Origin: Solanum dulcamara
Taxonomy: Eukaryota; Streptophyta; Magnoliopsida; Solanales; Solanaceae
Assembly (NCBI RefSeq): GCF_947179165.1
Contig: NC_077238.1
Coordinates: 40,725,793 to 40,789,792, forward strand
Length of the DNA: 64,000 nt
Reading direction: 5' to 3'
The notes below the pieces were generated by a model. The model had not been told where the DNA came from, did no database searches, and saw only the letters and a list, made by a program, of their open reading frames with translations. Positions 48,909 to 61,676 of the stretch are shown here, one piece after another. Every line of letters starts with the position of its first letter. Within the stretch, counting starts at the first letter, position 1. The translations under genes and the position numbers were made by a program.

Positions 48909-49398
48909 CTGCGTTCATGCCCGCAGGTACAGATACAGATTTTGGGAGTCCGTCAGCTTAGGATTCCATGCAGCTCAGCTGGAAGGGGCTTCATTGTATC
49001 GGAGCCTAGTTTTTGATACTGTCCACGGATGTATAGAAATTGTTTTATCCATTCAGGGGTACGGCGGGGGCCCTGTCCCGCCATATGTTATCATTTATAT
49101 GTTTAGAGGTCTGTAGACATGTATATGTGGGTTGTGTATGTCAGTTTGATTAAGCTGGGTCTACATGATATATGATATATATTATTATGTTATGGCAGCC
49201 TTGTCGGCTTGCGTGCCCTGTCATGTTGTGATACAAACGAAAAGGGCTACAGTTTATGAAAATGTTATCGCCAGTGGGGCTCTGTTACATGATATTATCT
49301 TATTTACGATTCAATGTGACCTCAGCTAATAGATATATGTACGGGGGGGTCCAGGTCGGACCCCAGTCGCGGCCTACGGGGTTGGGTCATGACAGAAG

Positions 49399-49410
49399 TG
49401 GTATCAGAGC
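49399..49410 (+). other. Primer binding site of L1 (tRNA-iMet)
   Basis: TGGTATCAGAGC, perfect complement of the initiator tRNA-Met 3' end, 4 bp after the LTR. Confidence 0.95.
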
Positions 49411-51956
49411 AGTTCGTCCTCGGAGTGTCTGCAGACCGTGTCTAATAGAGTCTTGGTTATCGATGTGTTGCGCGCCACATCTATAAACAGGAAGCTATAG
49501 GACATTTAGGATGTTACCTTTCTTCTACATCTGAGATCGTGCTTTAGATCTGAGTCATAGGAAAAAAAAATCCTTATACTAACCTTGGATCTTAACAGAA
49601 GGATGACACCAACAGAAGAGAGTAATTGATGACATGGAAAGTTACAAAGCACGCAGGTAAGTAAAGTGAAGGCACGGAAGATATCCGTTTGGTAAGGTAG
49701 TGAAGTATTATTTAAAATGTAAAGCTGAAACCTGAAGGGAAAGCAGTCAGGAAGTGCAATAGTTGCAGTTTGAAGTTGGACATATGAGGTAAGTCTAATA
49801 TTTTTATATTATTGTTGACGTTGAAAGCCCTGTGTGGCTGCGAAAAAAAAAATGACATTGAAAGCCCTGTGCGGCTGTGATATGACATGTAAATATATAT
49901 GCTGGCCCTGTGAGGCATTGTTGGTATTTTCTGCATGCAGGTTTTGGGATAAGTAAGAAATGTAGAGGAAACTCTGCCGAAATTTTCCCAGAACAAGAAA
50001 AAGGAAGTAAAGCATAGATTTTTGAGATGCCCGAGAAATTGATACCAAATACCCCTACTGTGTTTAACTAAAACTGTAAGAGGTATCTTTCAGGTCGCCG
50101 ACAAGGGGCACTTTTTTTTTACTTGAAGAATTTTATTTCGGAGTAACAAAAGCTTAATTAAGTAGTAAAGTTCAGACTACGGTATCTCCAGCCATATTTG
50201 TACTGTAGAAATATAAACAGAGGGCTCAGGGTGAAGGATAAGATGTCCCGCGAATGAGTTTCACTCTTTTTGAAAAAAAAAATCCAAGCCCTCAACTCCT
50301 AATTGTAAATTAGATGAGTTGTTCATAACTCGAGGATAAACTCAGAAGGAGACCAGGTAGGTCAAGTATTAGAAGAAGTACTGTGATGTTTAAGAGGTTC
50401 TGTTTTCTTCCAACAATGATTGAAAGAAGGGTTACGATAACAGCTTATAGTTCTCCACCGACTAATTGGGGAAAGAGCTTTAGACAGAAGCACCTCAAGG
50501 AGGTGTCAGGAACTAAACAGGAATACGAATTAAAAGGGGGATATGTAAGTATGAACTGAACAGTGTGATACGAGTATGCAGGGATAAATTGGAACCACTA
50601 GTAAGATGCACTTCGTACGCGTTGCCTAAGTTAAAGGCCTGCATTGAGAACGGAGTAAGAGCATGGGGCTTAAGATACAAAGAAATGACGCGTATACACA
50701 ACGTCGCCCAAAAAATAGTGGAATCCTTAAGGGACGAGGATGGAAAACTTAAGGAACAAATGACGTAACTTTTATTCGTCCCAAGAAACAAAGGATATAG
50801 GTTGGGACAAAACCACTACTTCAAGAAAACCTAGAATAGTTATCGTCAGAATACTAGCACTACCTAATAGGGATTGGAACAACTACAGGTGCTAAGTAAT
50901 TCTTGGAAAAAGAAAAAGTAGAAGGTGGCCTTGGACGAGTTGTTCCCTAGGTCACATTGTTCAAGTACTGATTAGTAGATAAGACATTATGTTAGATATG
51001 GAAAGGTTCTATCGCTTCATAATTTAATCAAGGCTCCGTACACGGATAGTCAGATTATAAACATGCAGATAAATAAAGACATGATGCGGTACCAAATAGA
51101 TTGGTGAAAGGAATTGGACAAAAATTTAGACTGGACATAGAGACTTAGAACAAAGTACAAATAGAGGAAAGTGCGGGTACCCCCTAAAGGGGGGAAGTTA
51201 ATGAGAAAATGGCAAAGGTAGGAGGAGGCAGTTGATATAGCAATAAATGTGAGATAGACGTCTAAACTTTGATAAGATATCTTGCTAAACCAAGTTGGAA
51301 AGCTCCGGAAGTTACCAATAATTGGATGGAAGCTGGAATGCTACATAAGGTAGCGTTAAGAAGTTTGTGACGAGACCCTGAACAACATAACACTAGAAGG
51401 TGGTTGCGGATAAAAACACAAAAAAATGTAACCATGGAAGGATATCGGATAACTCAAGAGACACTACGAGGGATAATGACAACATGCTAGACCAAAAAGC
51501 CAAAATGTTGGCTATAGAGTTTGTCGCAAATGATGTTGTGATAAATGTATAACCAAGGACAAAGGAATAGAAAGCCTCCTGTGGTAGAAAATGAGAAGAA
51601 CACAAAATGAATAAAGGATAGGGGAGCTCATATGTGAAATTCCATTAAAGATATGCCAGCTAATAATAGCCAAAACTCAAAATGGCTCCAAAGGTTACTA
51701 TATAAAAGAACTTTAGCGCTACTCAGTAGCCCACCCTAATGAATGGGTGCGTACAGAAAGGGGGGGATACAATAGGGGAAGTTAAACCAAACTAACCAAA
51801 AAGGGACATGGTCATAGCGGAACTAAAGGTCTATGCCGATACTGGTCGTAAGATAACAAAGGAAGGACAGGGAAAAACATAAAGACTCGCGAGACAACAC
51901 TAAGGTAAATCTTGGGCTAAATTGAGTGCCCGCACATCGTAGAAAGGATTACAGTG

Positions 51957-52078
51957 AAACGATACACGAAGACTTCCCAGGAAGGTCACCCATCCCAATA
52001 TTACTCTCGCCCCAGCACGCTTAACTTCAAAATTCTGATGGAACTTAATGCGTTAGTGCTGGTGGGATCCCGCGAGAT
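51957..52078 (-). repeat. 5S-rRNA-like segment in L1
   Basis: The reverse complement has, in order, cactaacgcattaagttcc, agaattttgaagttaagcgt, gctggggcgagagtaat and gggatgggtgacc, as in plant 5S rRNA. Box A (gttaagcgtgct) is kept better here than in the other copies. Antisense to L1. Confidence 0.8.
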
Positions 52079-53116
52079 GGAGGAATCTGAACTAGTGATG
52101 GAGAAACGATATGAGATTATGTACCCAGAGTATTATAAGATACGTTAAGGCAATTGTAACAAGGGTTTAAGCAAAATAAGAAGGATTAGCTAATTGCTAA
52201 TTGACGACGCACTTGAATGCCATAGTTCTTCAACATAGAACCAGTTAACGAGTGGAAAACCACAGAATAACTATATAGGCCAGTTAAAGTTCTAAAGAAA
52301 GTCGAGAAAAACTATACGAAGCTAAGGATTCCCAAATTATCAACGTCACCATACACCTATTCTAAACTTTTCAAGAGTAGGGTGCTATGCGGGTTATTGC
52401 GAGAAGGCTAACGAATCAACCCCTTTGCTTCCAAGCAAGACCACCTATACAACTGGAACTAGGTGAAGCTATATGACAAGGAAGTAGTAAGATTCCGTGA
52501 AGTTCCCCAACTAATATCTCAGATAGAGGAACTTCAAATATGGTGAACGTTTGGACCTCGGTCCAAGAAGAGGTCGAGAGCACAGACAAACCTTCATACC
52601 GCATTTACCTCGGGCTTCTGAATAGACTGAGCATACTATCAACTGCTAAAAAATATATTGCGAGCTTATGAGGTTGGCTTAAGTGTAGCTAGGACTATCG
52701 TCCATCAATTATTAGGTTTGCCTACGAGAAGGGCTACCATTACAGTATCCAAATGACCCCCTACAAGATGTTGTAAGGAAGCGCCTATAGGTCCCCCTGA
52801 TGGGAAAAAGACTAAGCTGGTAGGCCAAACAGGATTAAGCAAACTATTGACTAAAAGCCCAGAGTCGGCAGGAATGATATACAGATAATCGACATCGACA
52901 TTCAAAGTTCAAATGGATGATTGGATGTTCATAACGGAGTCACCCAGAAAAGGGGACTTAACCCAAAATATGTTAGAAGGTATCAAGTTACTCATATGGT
53001 GGGCAATGTGACTGGTAATTTAAGCTTACCACCTGATTTGGAAACCATACGCCCAGTCTATTAAATATAAATGTTTCGCAACTGTACTGGCGATCCACCC
53101 ATAGTATGTCTCATAA

Positions 53117-53332
53117 ATGAAGTCCATGAGATGGAAGAGTTATCCTATGAGGAGAAACTTATTGCCATCTTGGATTGGCAAATTAGAAGGTTGCGAACTG
53201 AGGACGTGCCTTCCGTCAAGATACTGTGGCAAAACCAAAACTAGAAAAGGGATGACCTGGGAAATTGAAGAGGATATAAAACACAAGTATTTGCACCTAT
53301 TCCCAATATTTACAGGTAACCCCGATTCCTGA
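53117..53332 (+). pseudogene. Chromodomain relic of L1
   Basis: The 71-codon frame mixes two readings: in a shifted frame EVHEMEELSYEEKLIAILDW, QIRRLRTEDVPSVKILWQNQ can be read from about 53120, then the original frame gives MTWEIEEDIKHKYLHLFPIF. This corresponds to EILDRQVQRLRNKDVASIKV and TWKAESDM..YPYLF of element C. It lies ~120 bp before the polypurine tract, the right place for the polyprotein end. At least one frameshift and one stop, so it is dead. Confidence 0.75.
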
Positions 53333-53450
53333 AACACGTATATGAAATATTGGTATGGAAGTACGTGTTAAGAAAATAGCAATGAATCTCCCTACGATTT
53401 GTATAAGGTGCTAAGAGAAGTTTTAGCTAACATTCGGGGACGAATGTTCT

Positions 53451-53464
53451 AAAGGGGGGAAGGA
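53451..53464 (+). other. Polypurine tract of L1
   Basis: aaaggggggaagga directly before the 3' LTR tgttac. Confidence 0.9.
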
Positions 53465-56400
53465 TGTTACACCCCACCCTTTTTAAACTCGGAATGTCCC
53501 TTAAGTTACTTAGAAGTTAGCATGTGAGCCACTTAAGTTACGACACTATCAAACGTCTCTAAGGAAGGGAGAATGTGATACCCCATACTAGAGAAGGTTG
53601 GAGATGAAATCATAAGAGTCCGAAAGGAATTGGAGGTCAAGTAATGAGTCGTAGGACTCGATTTACCTATGTAAGCTACTAAGTTAAAAGTCATATGCAC
53701 TTGAGCTACTTAAGCATATATCAAACTTACGTAGCACGGATTACATAGGTACATAAAATAAGACGAGATTACGAGCCCACGAGGAAGGAAAAAAAAAAAG
53801 ACGACACATGGTAGCCAATGAAGAAGCGACACGTGGCAGCACCTCAAGCAAGCAGGTGACCCACCTGCTTGGGGGGTGGTGGACCCCACTGCCACGTGGC
53901 AGCCCATAGTTGGCAGCATGATACGGTGGCCCAATAGGGGCTGGACACATGTCACCTCTTGGGGTTGACACGTGTTACACCCTAAAGCCACATATATATG
54001 TTGATATATATCATATATTTCAGTTATCCATCAAAACATCAGCCAACTTAGAGAGAAAAAAACGTGAGGGAGAGAAATAGAGAAGCAGCCATGGTTCTTG
54101 AAGTTTAAAGGTTTGTTTTCCAATTTTCTTCTCTGAATTAATTATATACGGTGTACCTTAAGTACGTGGATATGTATATATGTATTTTAAGACCTTCATG
54201 GAAGTAAAACTCCAGCTTTGCAATTGGAATTTGGAAGAGAAAATAAGAGAAAACGTTAATTAATAAACCCGTTTTTGGAAGGGACAGTGGTTAGTAATAA
54301 TCGTATAACTTCTTGTATACAGATTCGTTTCAAGTGATTTAATATGTTTTCGAAAGGTATTTCGTGGTTCTATAACTTTCATTCAGATTCCAAAATCCAG
54401 TTCCACTTGTATCAGCTTGAAAAGTGGTGATGAAGTGTAGAGGAGGTACTGCTCAAATTTGGTTTTGGAAATCCTACACGGACAGCTGTGAGTATTTTGG
54501 TCATATCTTTTTGTACAAAATTGATGTAGGGATGATTTGAAATTGTTTGCGACCCTAATACACATGTCTATAACTTTCATGAAGGACGTAAATCCTGTTT
54601 CCCTCCATTACCCCTTCGAAACGAAGCGACAAGGTAAAACAGTGAGCTGTCCAGATTTCACATTTTGGATAGTTTTGGCAAGTTTGACAAGTTTAACGTA
54701 AGGTAAGGTTTCTTATTTAAATTTGAGCTTTATGTGTTCTGATGGAGCATGTTACACTCCCTATTGGTGGCTGGAAATATGAAAATGGCTTAGAAATACT
54801 TGGCGTTCGGAATAAACTAATTTGTAGTCGTTATAGTTGAATTGTTGTCGAAACAAAGTGTTGTTCTTGTGAGTTGCTCTGCAGGGGTGTGGCTTGTTGT
54901 TGCAGGGCCTAAATATGTCCTAATGTGGGTTAGGGTGCTGCTGGTAGAAGCCACATGACCCCTTGTTATGTATAATTAAAGGCGTCACAAAATAAAGGCT
55001 AGACGCCCTATTGAGATATCGTATTTTTGGAATAAGTTGTTTGGAGTGTATGCTGTATATTGTTGGTATGAATTGCTGCAGGTTGTTGTTGTTGGTTGGC
55101 TGTAGGTCTTAGGGACCTTATTGGAAATTTGGATAGGGCACATTATAGGGGAGGTGCTGCCCAATTTTCGTTAACGCCTTAACAAACTAAAGGACTAGTC
55201 GAGGAAACAACTAAGGCAATAGATTCCATTAACATTAAGGCGTAATCCAAGATGCTGGAAAGTTAAGAGTAGTTGATATTCGTATTACTTTCATATTGAA
55301 TAGGTTCGGAAGACGACGAGACGAGCAGGATAAAGGGTAACTCCTAAAAGGTATGTAAAGCTTTCTTGTGGCATGTTTTGGTATAAGCACGTACAATTAT
55401 CTTTCTTTCCTTTTGGCAAGTTTTAGCCTTAAGTGAAGTGTGTGTGGAATGTGGGGATAATTCCATTCCCAAAACTCCAAGTATGCCTCATAACCCATAT
55501 CCACTGCTTAGTACTGGAATTTCTGCAAGAATTGAGTATTGCCTAGTAAGGCTTCTATGTATTAAACACTAGTATTTGGAAAGCTATCTCTCATTTCCTT
55601 TGATACATGTTTGGTACGAAAGTGAGATTATGATGCCATAATGATTCACCGAGCCCCATGATGGGCCGGGTATGAAATATGTGTATGCAGATCCCATAAA
55701 GAAAAGTACAGACCATATATAGTTTATTCTCTTTCTTCTTCTGGCATGTCTTAGTTGTAGGTTAAACATCATATGAGTTCCGGCGTAACTCCATTCTTAG
55801 CATCTCTTATTTACGTCTGAATATCGAACTTTTATAATAATCGAACTATTTCCCTGGAAACTTTTATATGTTAAAAAGGTAACAAATGTAGAGGCTCCAA
55901 GTCTTACAGACTATATGTTAACAAATGTTTCTGGTTCCATAAGCGATTTGGCTTTACTTTAGTACATGTCTAGGAGCCCCGAGATTATAATTGAGACAGT
56001 CCATAATGGCATTTAGAGGACACTCGAGATGACTACACCGCTACTCGGGTTCTCAAATAAAAGCTTAACTTTCTTATTCTGTCGAGTCTCTGATAATGAT
56101 TTAAATTGCATATAGTTACTCACTACTCTACTCGTGTATATTGTAACACTTCTTTCCCTGAGTCCCGGGCCAGGATATGTTCTCGTGCACAGTTCACTGC
56201 ATTATTCACTGAGTCCCTCAATAGAGGGCCAGGATACGTGTATAAATATATGATGATGTGTTGTAATAAGGTGGTGATGGCACTGGGGCCATGATGGTTT
56301 TACAGAGATGATTTTACAGAGATGATTCACCGGACCCCCGAAAGGGCCGGCTATATGATATGACTCGAACATGCATGTTTTTGTAATTCATAAAGTACAG

Positions 56401-57008
56401 GTACAGGTTTCTGAATTGATATCTTATCCCCTGATTCTCTATCTCAGATATGTTTCCAGTTGTTTTATATTATGTTTTACATACTCAGTACACATATCGT
56501 ACTGACCCCCTTTCTCGGGGGGCTGCGTTCATGCCCGCAGGTACAGATACAGATTTTGGGAGTCCGTCAGCTTAGGATTCCATGCAGCTCAGCTGGAAGG
56601 GGCTTCATTGTATCGGAGCCTAGTTTTTGATACTGTCCACGGATGTATAGAAATTGTTTTATCCATTCAGGGGTACGGCGGGGGCCCTGTCCCGCCATAT
56701 GTTGTCATTTATATGTTTAGAGGTCTGTATACATGTATATGTGGGTTGTGTATGTCAGTTTGATTAAGCTGGGTCTACATGATATATGATATATATTATT
56801 ATGTTATGGCAGCCTTGTCGGCTTGCGTGCCCTGTCATGTTGTGATACAAACGAAAAGGGCTACAGTTTATGAAAATGTTATCGCCAGTGGGGCTCTGTT
56901 ACATGATATTGTCTTATTTACGATTCAATGTGACCTCAGCTAATAGATATATGTACGGGGGGGTCCAGGTCGGACCCCAGTCGCGGCCTACGGGGTTGGG
57001 TCGTGACA
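53465..57008 (+). mobile_element. Element L1, 3' LTR (3544 bp)
   Basis: Same length and ends as 45851-49394. Differences are mostly single transitions, including two that turn CACGTG into CACATG (53805, 53946). Followed by gcatc, the right target duplication. Confidence 0.97.
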
Positions 57009-58337
57009 GCATCTCCCCTATAATATGCCCTATACGAATTCCCAATTACATACATAATTACTAAAGCCAACCAAAAACAACAACCTGCAGCTCATATACA
57101 AGTAAAACATGGCAACATTACACAATACAAACTCCACCCAACTTGCTGAAAATTGTAATACCAAAATAGGGTTTCTAGTCTTTATTTCGCAAAACCTTTA
57201 ATTATACAAAACGAGGGGTAGTGTGTCTGCAAACAGAAGCACCCACACCCCTTTTAAAATACATTTATTCCCTGCAATACATCACCACACACCTGCAGCA
57301 GCAGCCCACACGCCCAACACCCCCTTTTGTCTACAATTTAACGACGACGACTTCACTTTTGATTGTTTCTATCGTCAAGCATTTCCACGACTTATTTTAT
57401 ACTTACAGAAGTATAAAAGGTATATAATACACTACATAACAACCCCATAAAGTCCAAATTTAAAGGAGAAGTCTTACCTTACCCGAAATTAGCCAAAACT
57501 CACCTCGGAACTTCTCTAGTCGCGCTGAAACTGTGTGGACTGTTTGCTCTCCATTTTGGCTGCACAAAGTCATGATTTTATACTTATAATACCTTCATAT
57601 CATCGTGGTATATTCTGTATAATTAATTTATGGAATGAAATTGGTACCTACCTATTTTTTCCTCCTAGCCACCACACTTTTCTCTCTTAGCTTAGGGTTT
57701 TCATTTCTTTGTGCTGCTGAAGTTTTTCGTGCTTTGCTGCAGGTTTTTGGATAATTAAATGAAGCTAAGAGTCATTTTAACATGTATATATGGTCTTCCT
57801 TGGAGGTGACACGTGTTATCCCCTTAGGGAGACACGTGTCAAGCCATGATTGGCCACCGTATCATGTTGCCAACTAGGGGCTGCCACGTGGCGTGGGGTC
57901 CACCTCCCCCAAGCAGGTGGGTCACCTACTTGACCCCAAGAAGGTGGGTCACCTGCTTGCTTGAGGTGCTGCCACGTGTCACTCCTTCATTGGTTGCCTC
58001 GTGTCATCTTTTCTCCTTCCTCGTGGGTTCGTAATCTCGTCTTATTTTAAGAACCCGTGTAATCCATGCTACGTAAGCTTGATATGTCTTTAAGTAACTC
58101 AAGTGTAGAAGACTTCTAAATTAGTATCTTACGTAGGTAAATCAAGTCCCACAATTCATTTCTTGGCCTCCAATTCCTTCCGGATTCTTATGACTCTATT
58201 TCCAACCTTCTCTACTATGGGGTATCACATTCTCCTTTCCTTAGCGTTGTTTGATAATGTCGTAACTTATCCGGCTCACATGATAATGTCTAAGGAACTT
58301 AAGAGACATTCCAAACTCGAGAGTGTGGGGTGTAACA
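57009..58337 (-). mobile_element. Element L2, left LTR, second part
   Basis: Continues 45850 after L1 (the sister LTR reads straight through at 63576) and ends tgtaaca at 58331-58337. Its U3 part (57800-58000, minus) has four CACGTG motifs near 57808, 57833, 57884 and 57974. Small frames at 57221-57450 recur in the sister LTR at 63769-63957 but with indels; not a gene. Confidence 0.88.
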
Positions 58338-58350
58338 TCCTTTCCCCCTT
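58338..58350 (-). other. Polypurine tract of L2
   Basis: tcctttccccctt on the plus strand, an A/G tract in element sense next to the 3' LTR. Confidence 0.75.
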
Positions 58351-58468
58351 TAGAACATTCGTCCCCGAATGTTGAATAAAACTTCCCTAAGACTGTATAC
58401 AAACTATAGGGAGATTCCTTTCTATTACAATAACATACATTTTCATTCAAGTAATTAATATATGAGTT

Positions 58469-58729
58469 CTAGGAGTGGCGGTTACCTGTAGACATCAGGA
58501 ATATGTACGGATACCAGTGGTTCATGTCTTCTTCAGCTTCCCAAGTTATTTCTTCATGATTCTTATTCTGCCACAGCACCTTGACAAAAGCTACGTCCTT
58601 AGTTCGCAATCCTTTTAATCTGCCGATCCAGGATGGCAATAGGTTTCCCCTTGTAGGATAACTCCCTGTTATGTAGACCTCCTCCACGAGAAATATTCTG
58701 AGAGGGTCATTTATATTCTTGTAGAGCAT
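58469..58729 (-). pseudogene. Chromodomain relic of L2 (best preserved in the family)
   Basis: 86-codon frame: FLVEEVYITGSYPTRGNLLP (frame-damaged), then LRTKDVAFVKVLWQNKNHEE, ITWEAEEDMNHWYPYIF. This is the beta-sheet and C-terminal helix of a chromoviral chromodomain. It sits ~130 bp from the polypurine tract. The upstream integrase is not readable. Confidence 0.82.
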
Positions 58730-59459
58730 TGATCTATGAAAACTGAATGTATTGTTTCAAACTAAATAGTTGGTCCCACTCATAGGCATCTTTATCTATC
58801 ATAACCTATATAAACTTATACTTCCGTAGAGTGTGAGGTCAGCTTGCACTATAACATACCTTAATTGCCTTTCATTACCGAGTCGGGATTCCCATCCCCC
58901 ATAACAGACTATCAAGCCTCTGATGCTCTACTTCGTTTAAGCTATTATACAACTCCTCTTAATCCAACTTGTAACACTTTAGGTATACTATCCTGCACTT
59001 TTACTCAAATCTTCTTTCCAGTTTTATTACCATACATTATGTTGTAATTCTTACACAAACGTGTGTAGGTACTTAGAATAATTTAGGAAATGCCTTAACG
59101 TCGCTATACTAGCAGCTTACCTCCTTCAGTCATGGTCAGGGCTCCGCCATGGCTTTTGTCCTTAATATCGATTAGATCTTAATAGTTCTGCCTCGAACTA
59201 TCTTACACTTTTCTAGCATAAATTCTAAGTATGGAAATCATATTGCTATTACTGACTTCTTTTTATCAAGTAATCACTTGCTCTTACTCTTAGTATGCCA
59301 ATGTTCGTAGGCTGCATAATTATTCTTATGCCATTTGCACGAGGGGCATTCCAATTTAGTTATAATCTTTTCTGTTGTTGGCTTACTTTGTTCTACATGT
59401 GTCATTGTACTAACACGCACTTACAATCTCTTTTTATCATTCTTGTTTTGTTGCCTTTT

Positions 59460-59564
59460 TCACTTCCAGGGAGTCACCCATCCCAGTGCTACTCTCATCC
59501 AAGCATGCTTAACTTCGGAGTTTTGATGGAATTCAGTGCACTAGTACGGGTATAATTGCGTCCA
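59460..59564 (-). repeat. 5S-rRNA-like segment in L2, inverted relative to the other copies
   Basis: The reverse complement has ccatcaaaactccgaagtta, agcatgcttggatgagagta and gcactgggatgggtgact, close to plant 5S rRNA and, in the aactccgaagtt part, closer than any other copy. The 3' end is shortened. It is on the minus strand like L2 itself, i.e. sense, whereas in H, A and L1 it is antisense to the element. Confidence 0.78.
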
Positions 59565-61664
59565 TCCCTTATAGGGTCTCGTTTGAAGTTTAAGCGTTCC
59601 CATTTATATACGATAGCATCAGTTGATTTTCTCATACGCTTGTACTTCTCTCGTCCACTCCCCCCCCCCCCCTTTTAGGGTGTACCCATGTCATCCTCCA
59701 TTTAGTTTCAACTATTCATACACGAATGATTCTACTCAAACATATTTAACGTGCCGCACCATACCTACATTTTCTGTTAAATCATCCATACATTAGGTTG
59801 CCTTTATAGGAAACCCTAGCACAACTATAGGGTGCTTTAATATTCATAATGTATCGTATAAAATCTCATCTAATGGTTGATACTCGAGTAATATCCATAA
59901 TGTAGCAGTGCATTCAAAGCCACATTACATTCATCCCAATTAGTAATTAGCGCGGCTCATAATTGGTTCAAATTCTCCAATTGAGAGTACTTATACTTTG
60001 ATGATTCGTGTTTCAAGCTCCGTTATTAGACTAACCTTATTCCAGTAGATACCGCTTATTCTTCTAATAACCTCGTAATGCAGTAGTTGTCCTGCCAATC
60101 GCCATTCTCTCTCCTTGCAGGATCTCACTAATCATCAAGGTGGAGTCACATATACACAATACTTCTTTAAGCCTCTTGAGCTTTCACCTTTGTCGTGTGC
60201 TTAAGGCTCACTTCTAATCCTGCATAAAACCATATCAACTTCATTGTAGTAGTGCCTTGTCTTATCACCTTTTCATCGTACTATACCTTCAGTTTGTAAC
60301 TATTTATTTCCCTTTTTATTCGATACTCATACTTAATTAATCACATCTATCTTGAATGCCTATATTAGAACTTCTCTATTATTCCTCCAGCTCATATCCA
60401 TTTTTGGTTGGGCGCGAGGAATTCCATATTACTCTTTATTTCCTTGCACTAGCTACCCTTTTTGTCATCACACAACCTTTATTCGAAACATTCCTTACAG
60501 AACTTGATAAATCTTCCTTATTTGTTCCATAGCTTGCTTTTCTGTTTCACACCTATCTTTACATTCCATTCGCATGGACCACGTCATACCTTCTAGTTAT
60601 TTCCTTACTAAGCTTTACTTATTCTCATAATGGTTTTTTGTTATATTCACATGGTACCTTGTTCGCATTCAGTCCCATAGTATAACACTACTTGACCTTC
60701 TTCACAATTCTTACTATGGGCTACTTACCCTTCTTAGTTAGTCTTATCCTTAATGTTTCACAAGCTGTCTTATTAATACTTCACTTTCGTCATAATCCTT
60801 TTTCCCTTGTACTCTTGTTGTAATCATACTGTTACTTTTTTCAATTATAACTCATCATAGTTTATCCCTATGTATCAATTCAGGCGATGCCTTACTATAT
60901 CGTTTTATCCCGATCTATCAGTCTTCTCTAAGTCATCATTTTTGTCTTATAGGTCCTTTCCAACTTTGTTCTACTATACCAGTATCGACCTCCTAGTTTT
61001 TATTGCCATTAATTCAGTAATTAACTTATTTCTTGAGGTCAGCCATACTCGTTTAGTCAAATCTCATCATTATTGTGAGCACAACCTTTCAAGACATACT
61101 ACAGCCCTGTATATTATTCTCTTTTTGTGTCTAAGAAAATTTGGGCAGAATTTCCTTTGTATTTCTTACTATCTCAACACCTACACGTAGAAAATACCAA
61201 CAATACCTCACAGGGAACACATATATATATTTGTATCGTATCATATCGCAGCCACACAGGGCACCCACATTAGTAGTATGAAAATGGACTTACCTCATAT
61301 GTCCCTTCGAACTGCACTTGTTGCACTTTTCTGTATACTTTTCCTTTCATTTTCAAACTTTATATATCAGTTGTATTGAAACACCTTACCTGCCATTTGT
61401 CTTTCATGCCTTTGCTTACCTGCGTGCTTTGTAACTTCCAGTATCGTCAGTTACTTTCTTCTATCGATATTGTCTTTCTGCTGAAATCACAAATTAGTAT
61501 GAGGGATTTCATTTCCTATGACTCAGCTCTATCGCACGATTCTAGATATGAAAGAAAGTAACATCCTAAATGTCCTATAGCCTCCAATTTATATATATGG
61601 TGCGCAACATACTGATAAACAAGACTCTACTAGACACGGTCTGTAGACATTCCAAGGAAGAACT

Positions 61665-61676
61665 TCTCTGATACCA
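61665..61676 (-). other. Primer binding site of L2 (tRNA-iMet)
   Basis: tctctgatacca on the plus strand; 11 of 12 match to the tRNA-iMet type, 4 bp from the LTR. Confidence 0.85.

Larger units (their letters stand above)
45851..49394 (+). mobile_element. Element L1, 5' LTR (3544 bp)
   Basis: Begins tgttacacccc and ends gggtcatgaca. Same length as the 3' LTR (53465-57008), with about twenty differences found by eye. A TATA-rich stretch (46374-46402) follows a cluster of five CACGTG motifs (46191-46360), which together look like the U3 promoter. No protein is encoded; the many small frames are shared only because the LTR is repeated. Confidence 0.97.
49395..53464 (+). mobile_element. Element L1, internal region (non-coding, 4070 bp)
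   Basis: Between a perfect primer site (49399-49410) and a polypurine tract (53451-53464). Longest frames are 60-90 codons and do not build a protein. Relics, in order: a leader with gaaagccctgtgcggctg repeats (49823-49878), a 5S-like segment (51957-52078), integrase relic near 52690-52830 (reads MTPYKMLYGRR), and a chromodomain relic (53117-53332). It fits the definition of a large retrotransposon derivative that depends on proteins made by another element. Confidence 0.9.

Noticed and set aside
45851..57008. L1 as a segmental or assembly duplication of 3.5 kb
   Set aside because: Primer site, polypurine tract, TG...CA ends, GCATC duplication and the empty site at 63576 all show a transposition.
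57221..57450. Pair of overlapping frames with a similar frame at 63769-63957, suggesting a conserved small protein
   Set aside because: The similarity is explained by the two LTRs of L2 being copies; the frames start differently and carry indels.
60870..61190. 106-codon frame in L2
   Set aside because: Antisense to the element, not kept as an open frame in A or L1, low-complexity hydrophobic composition.
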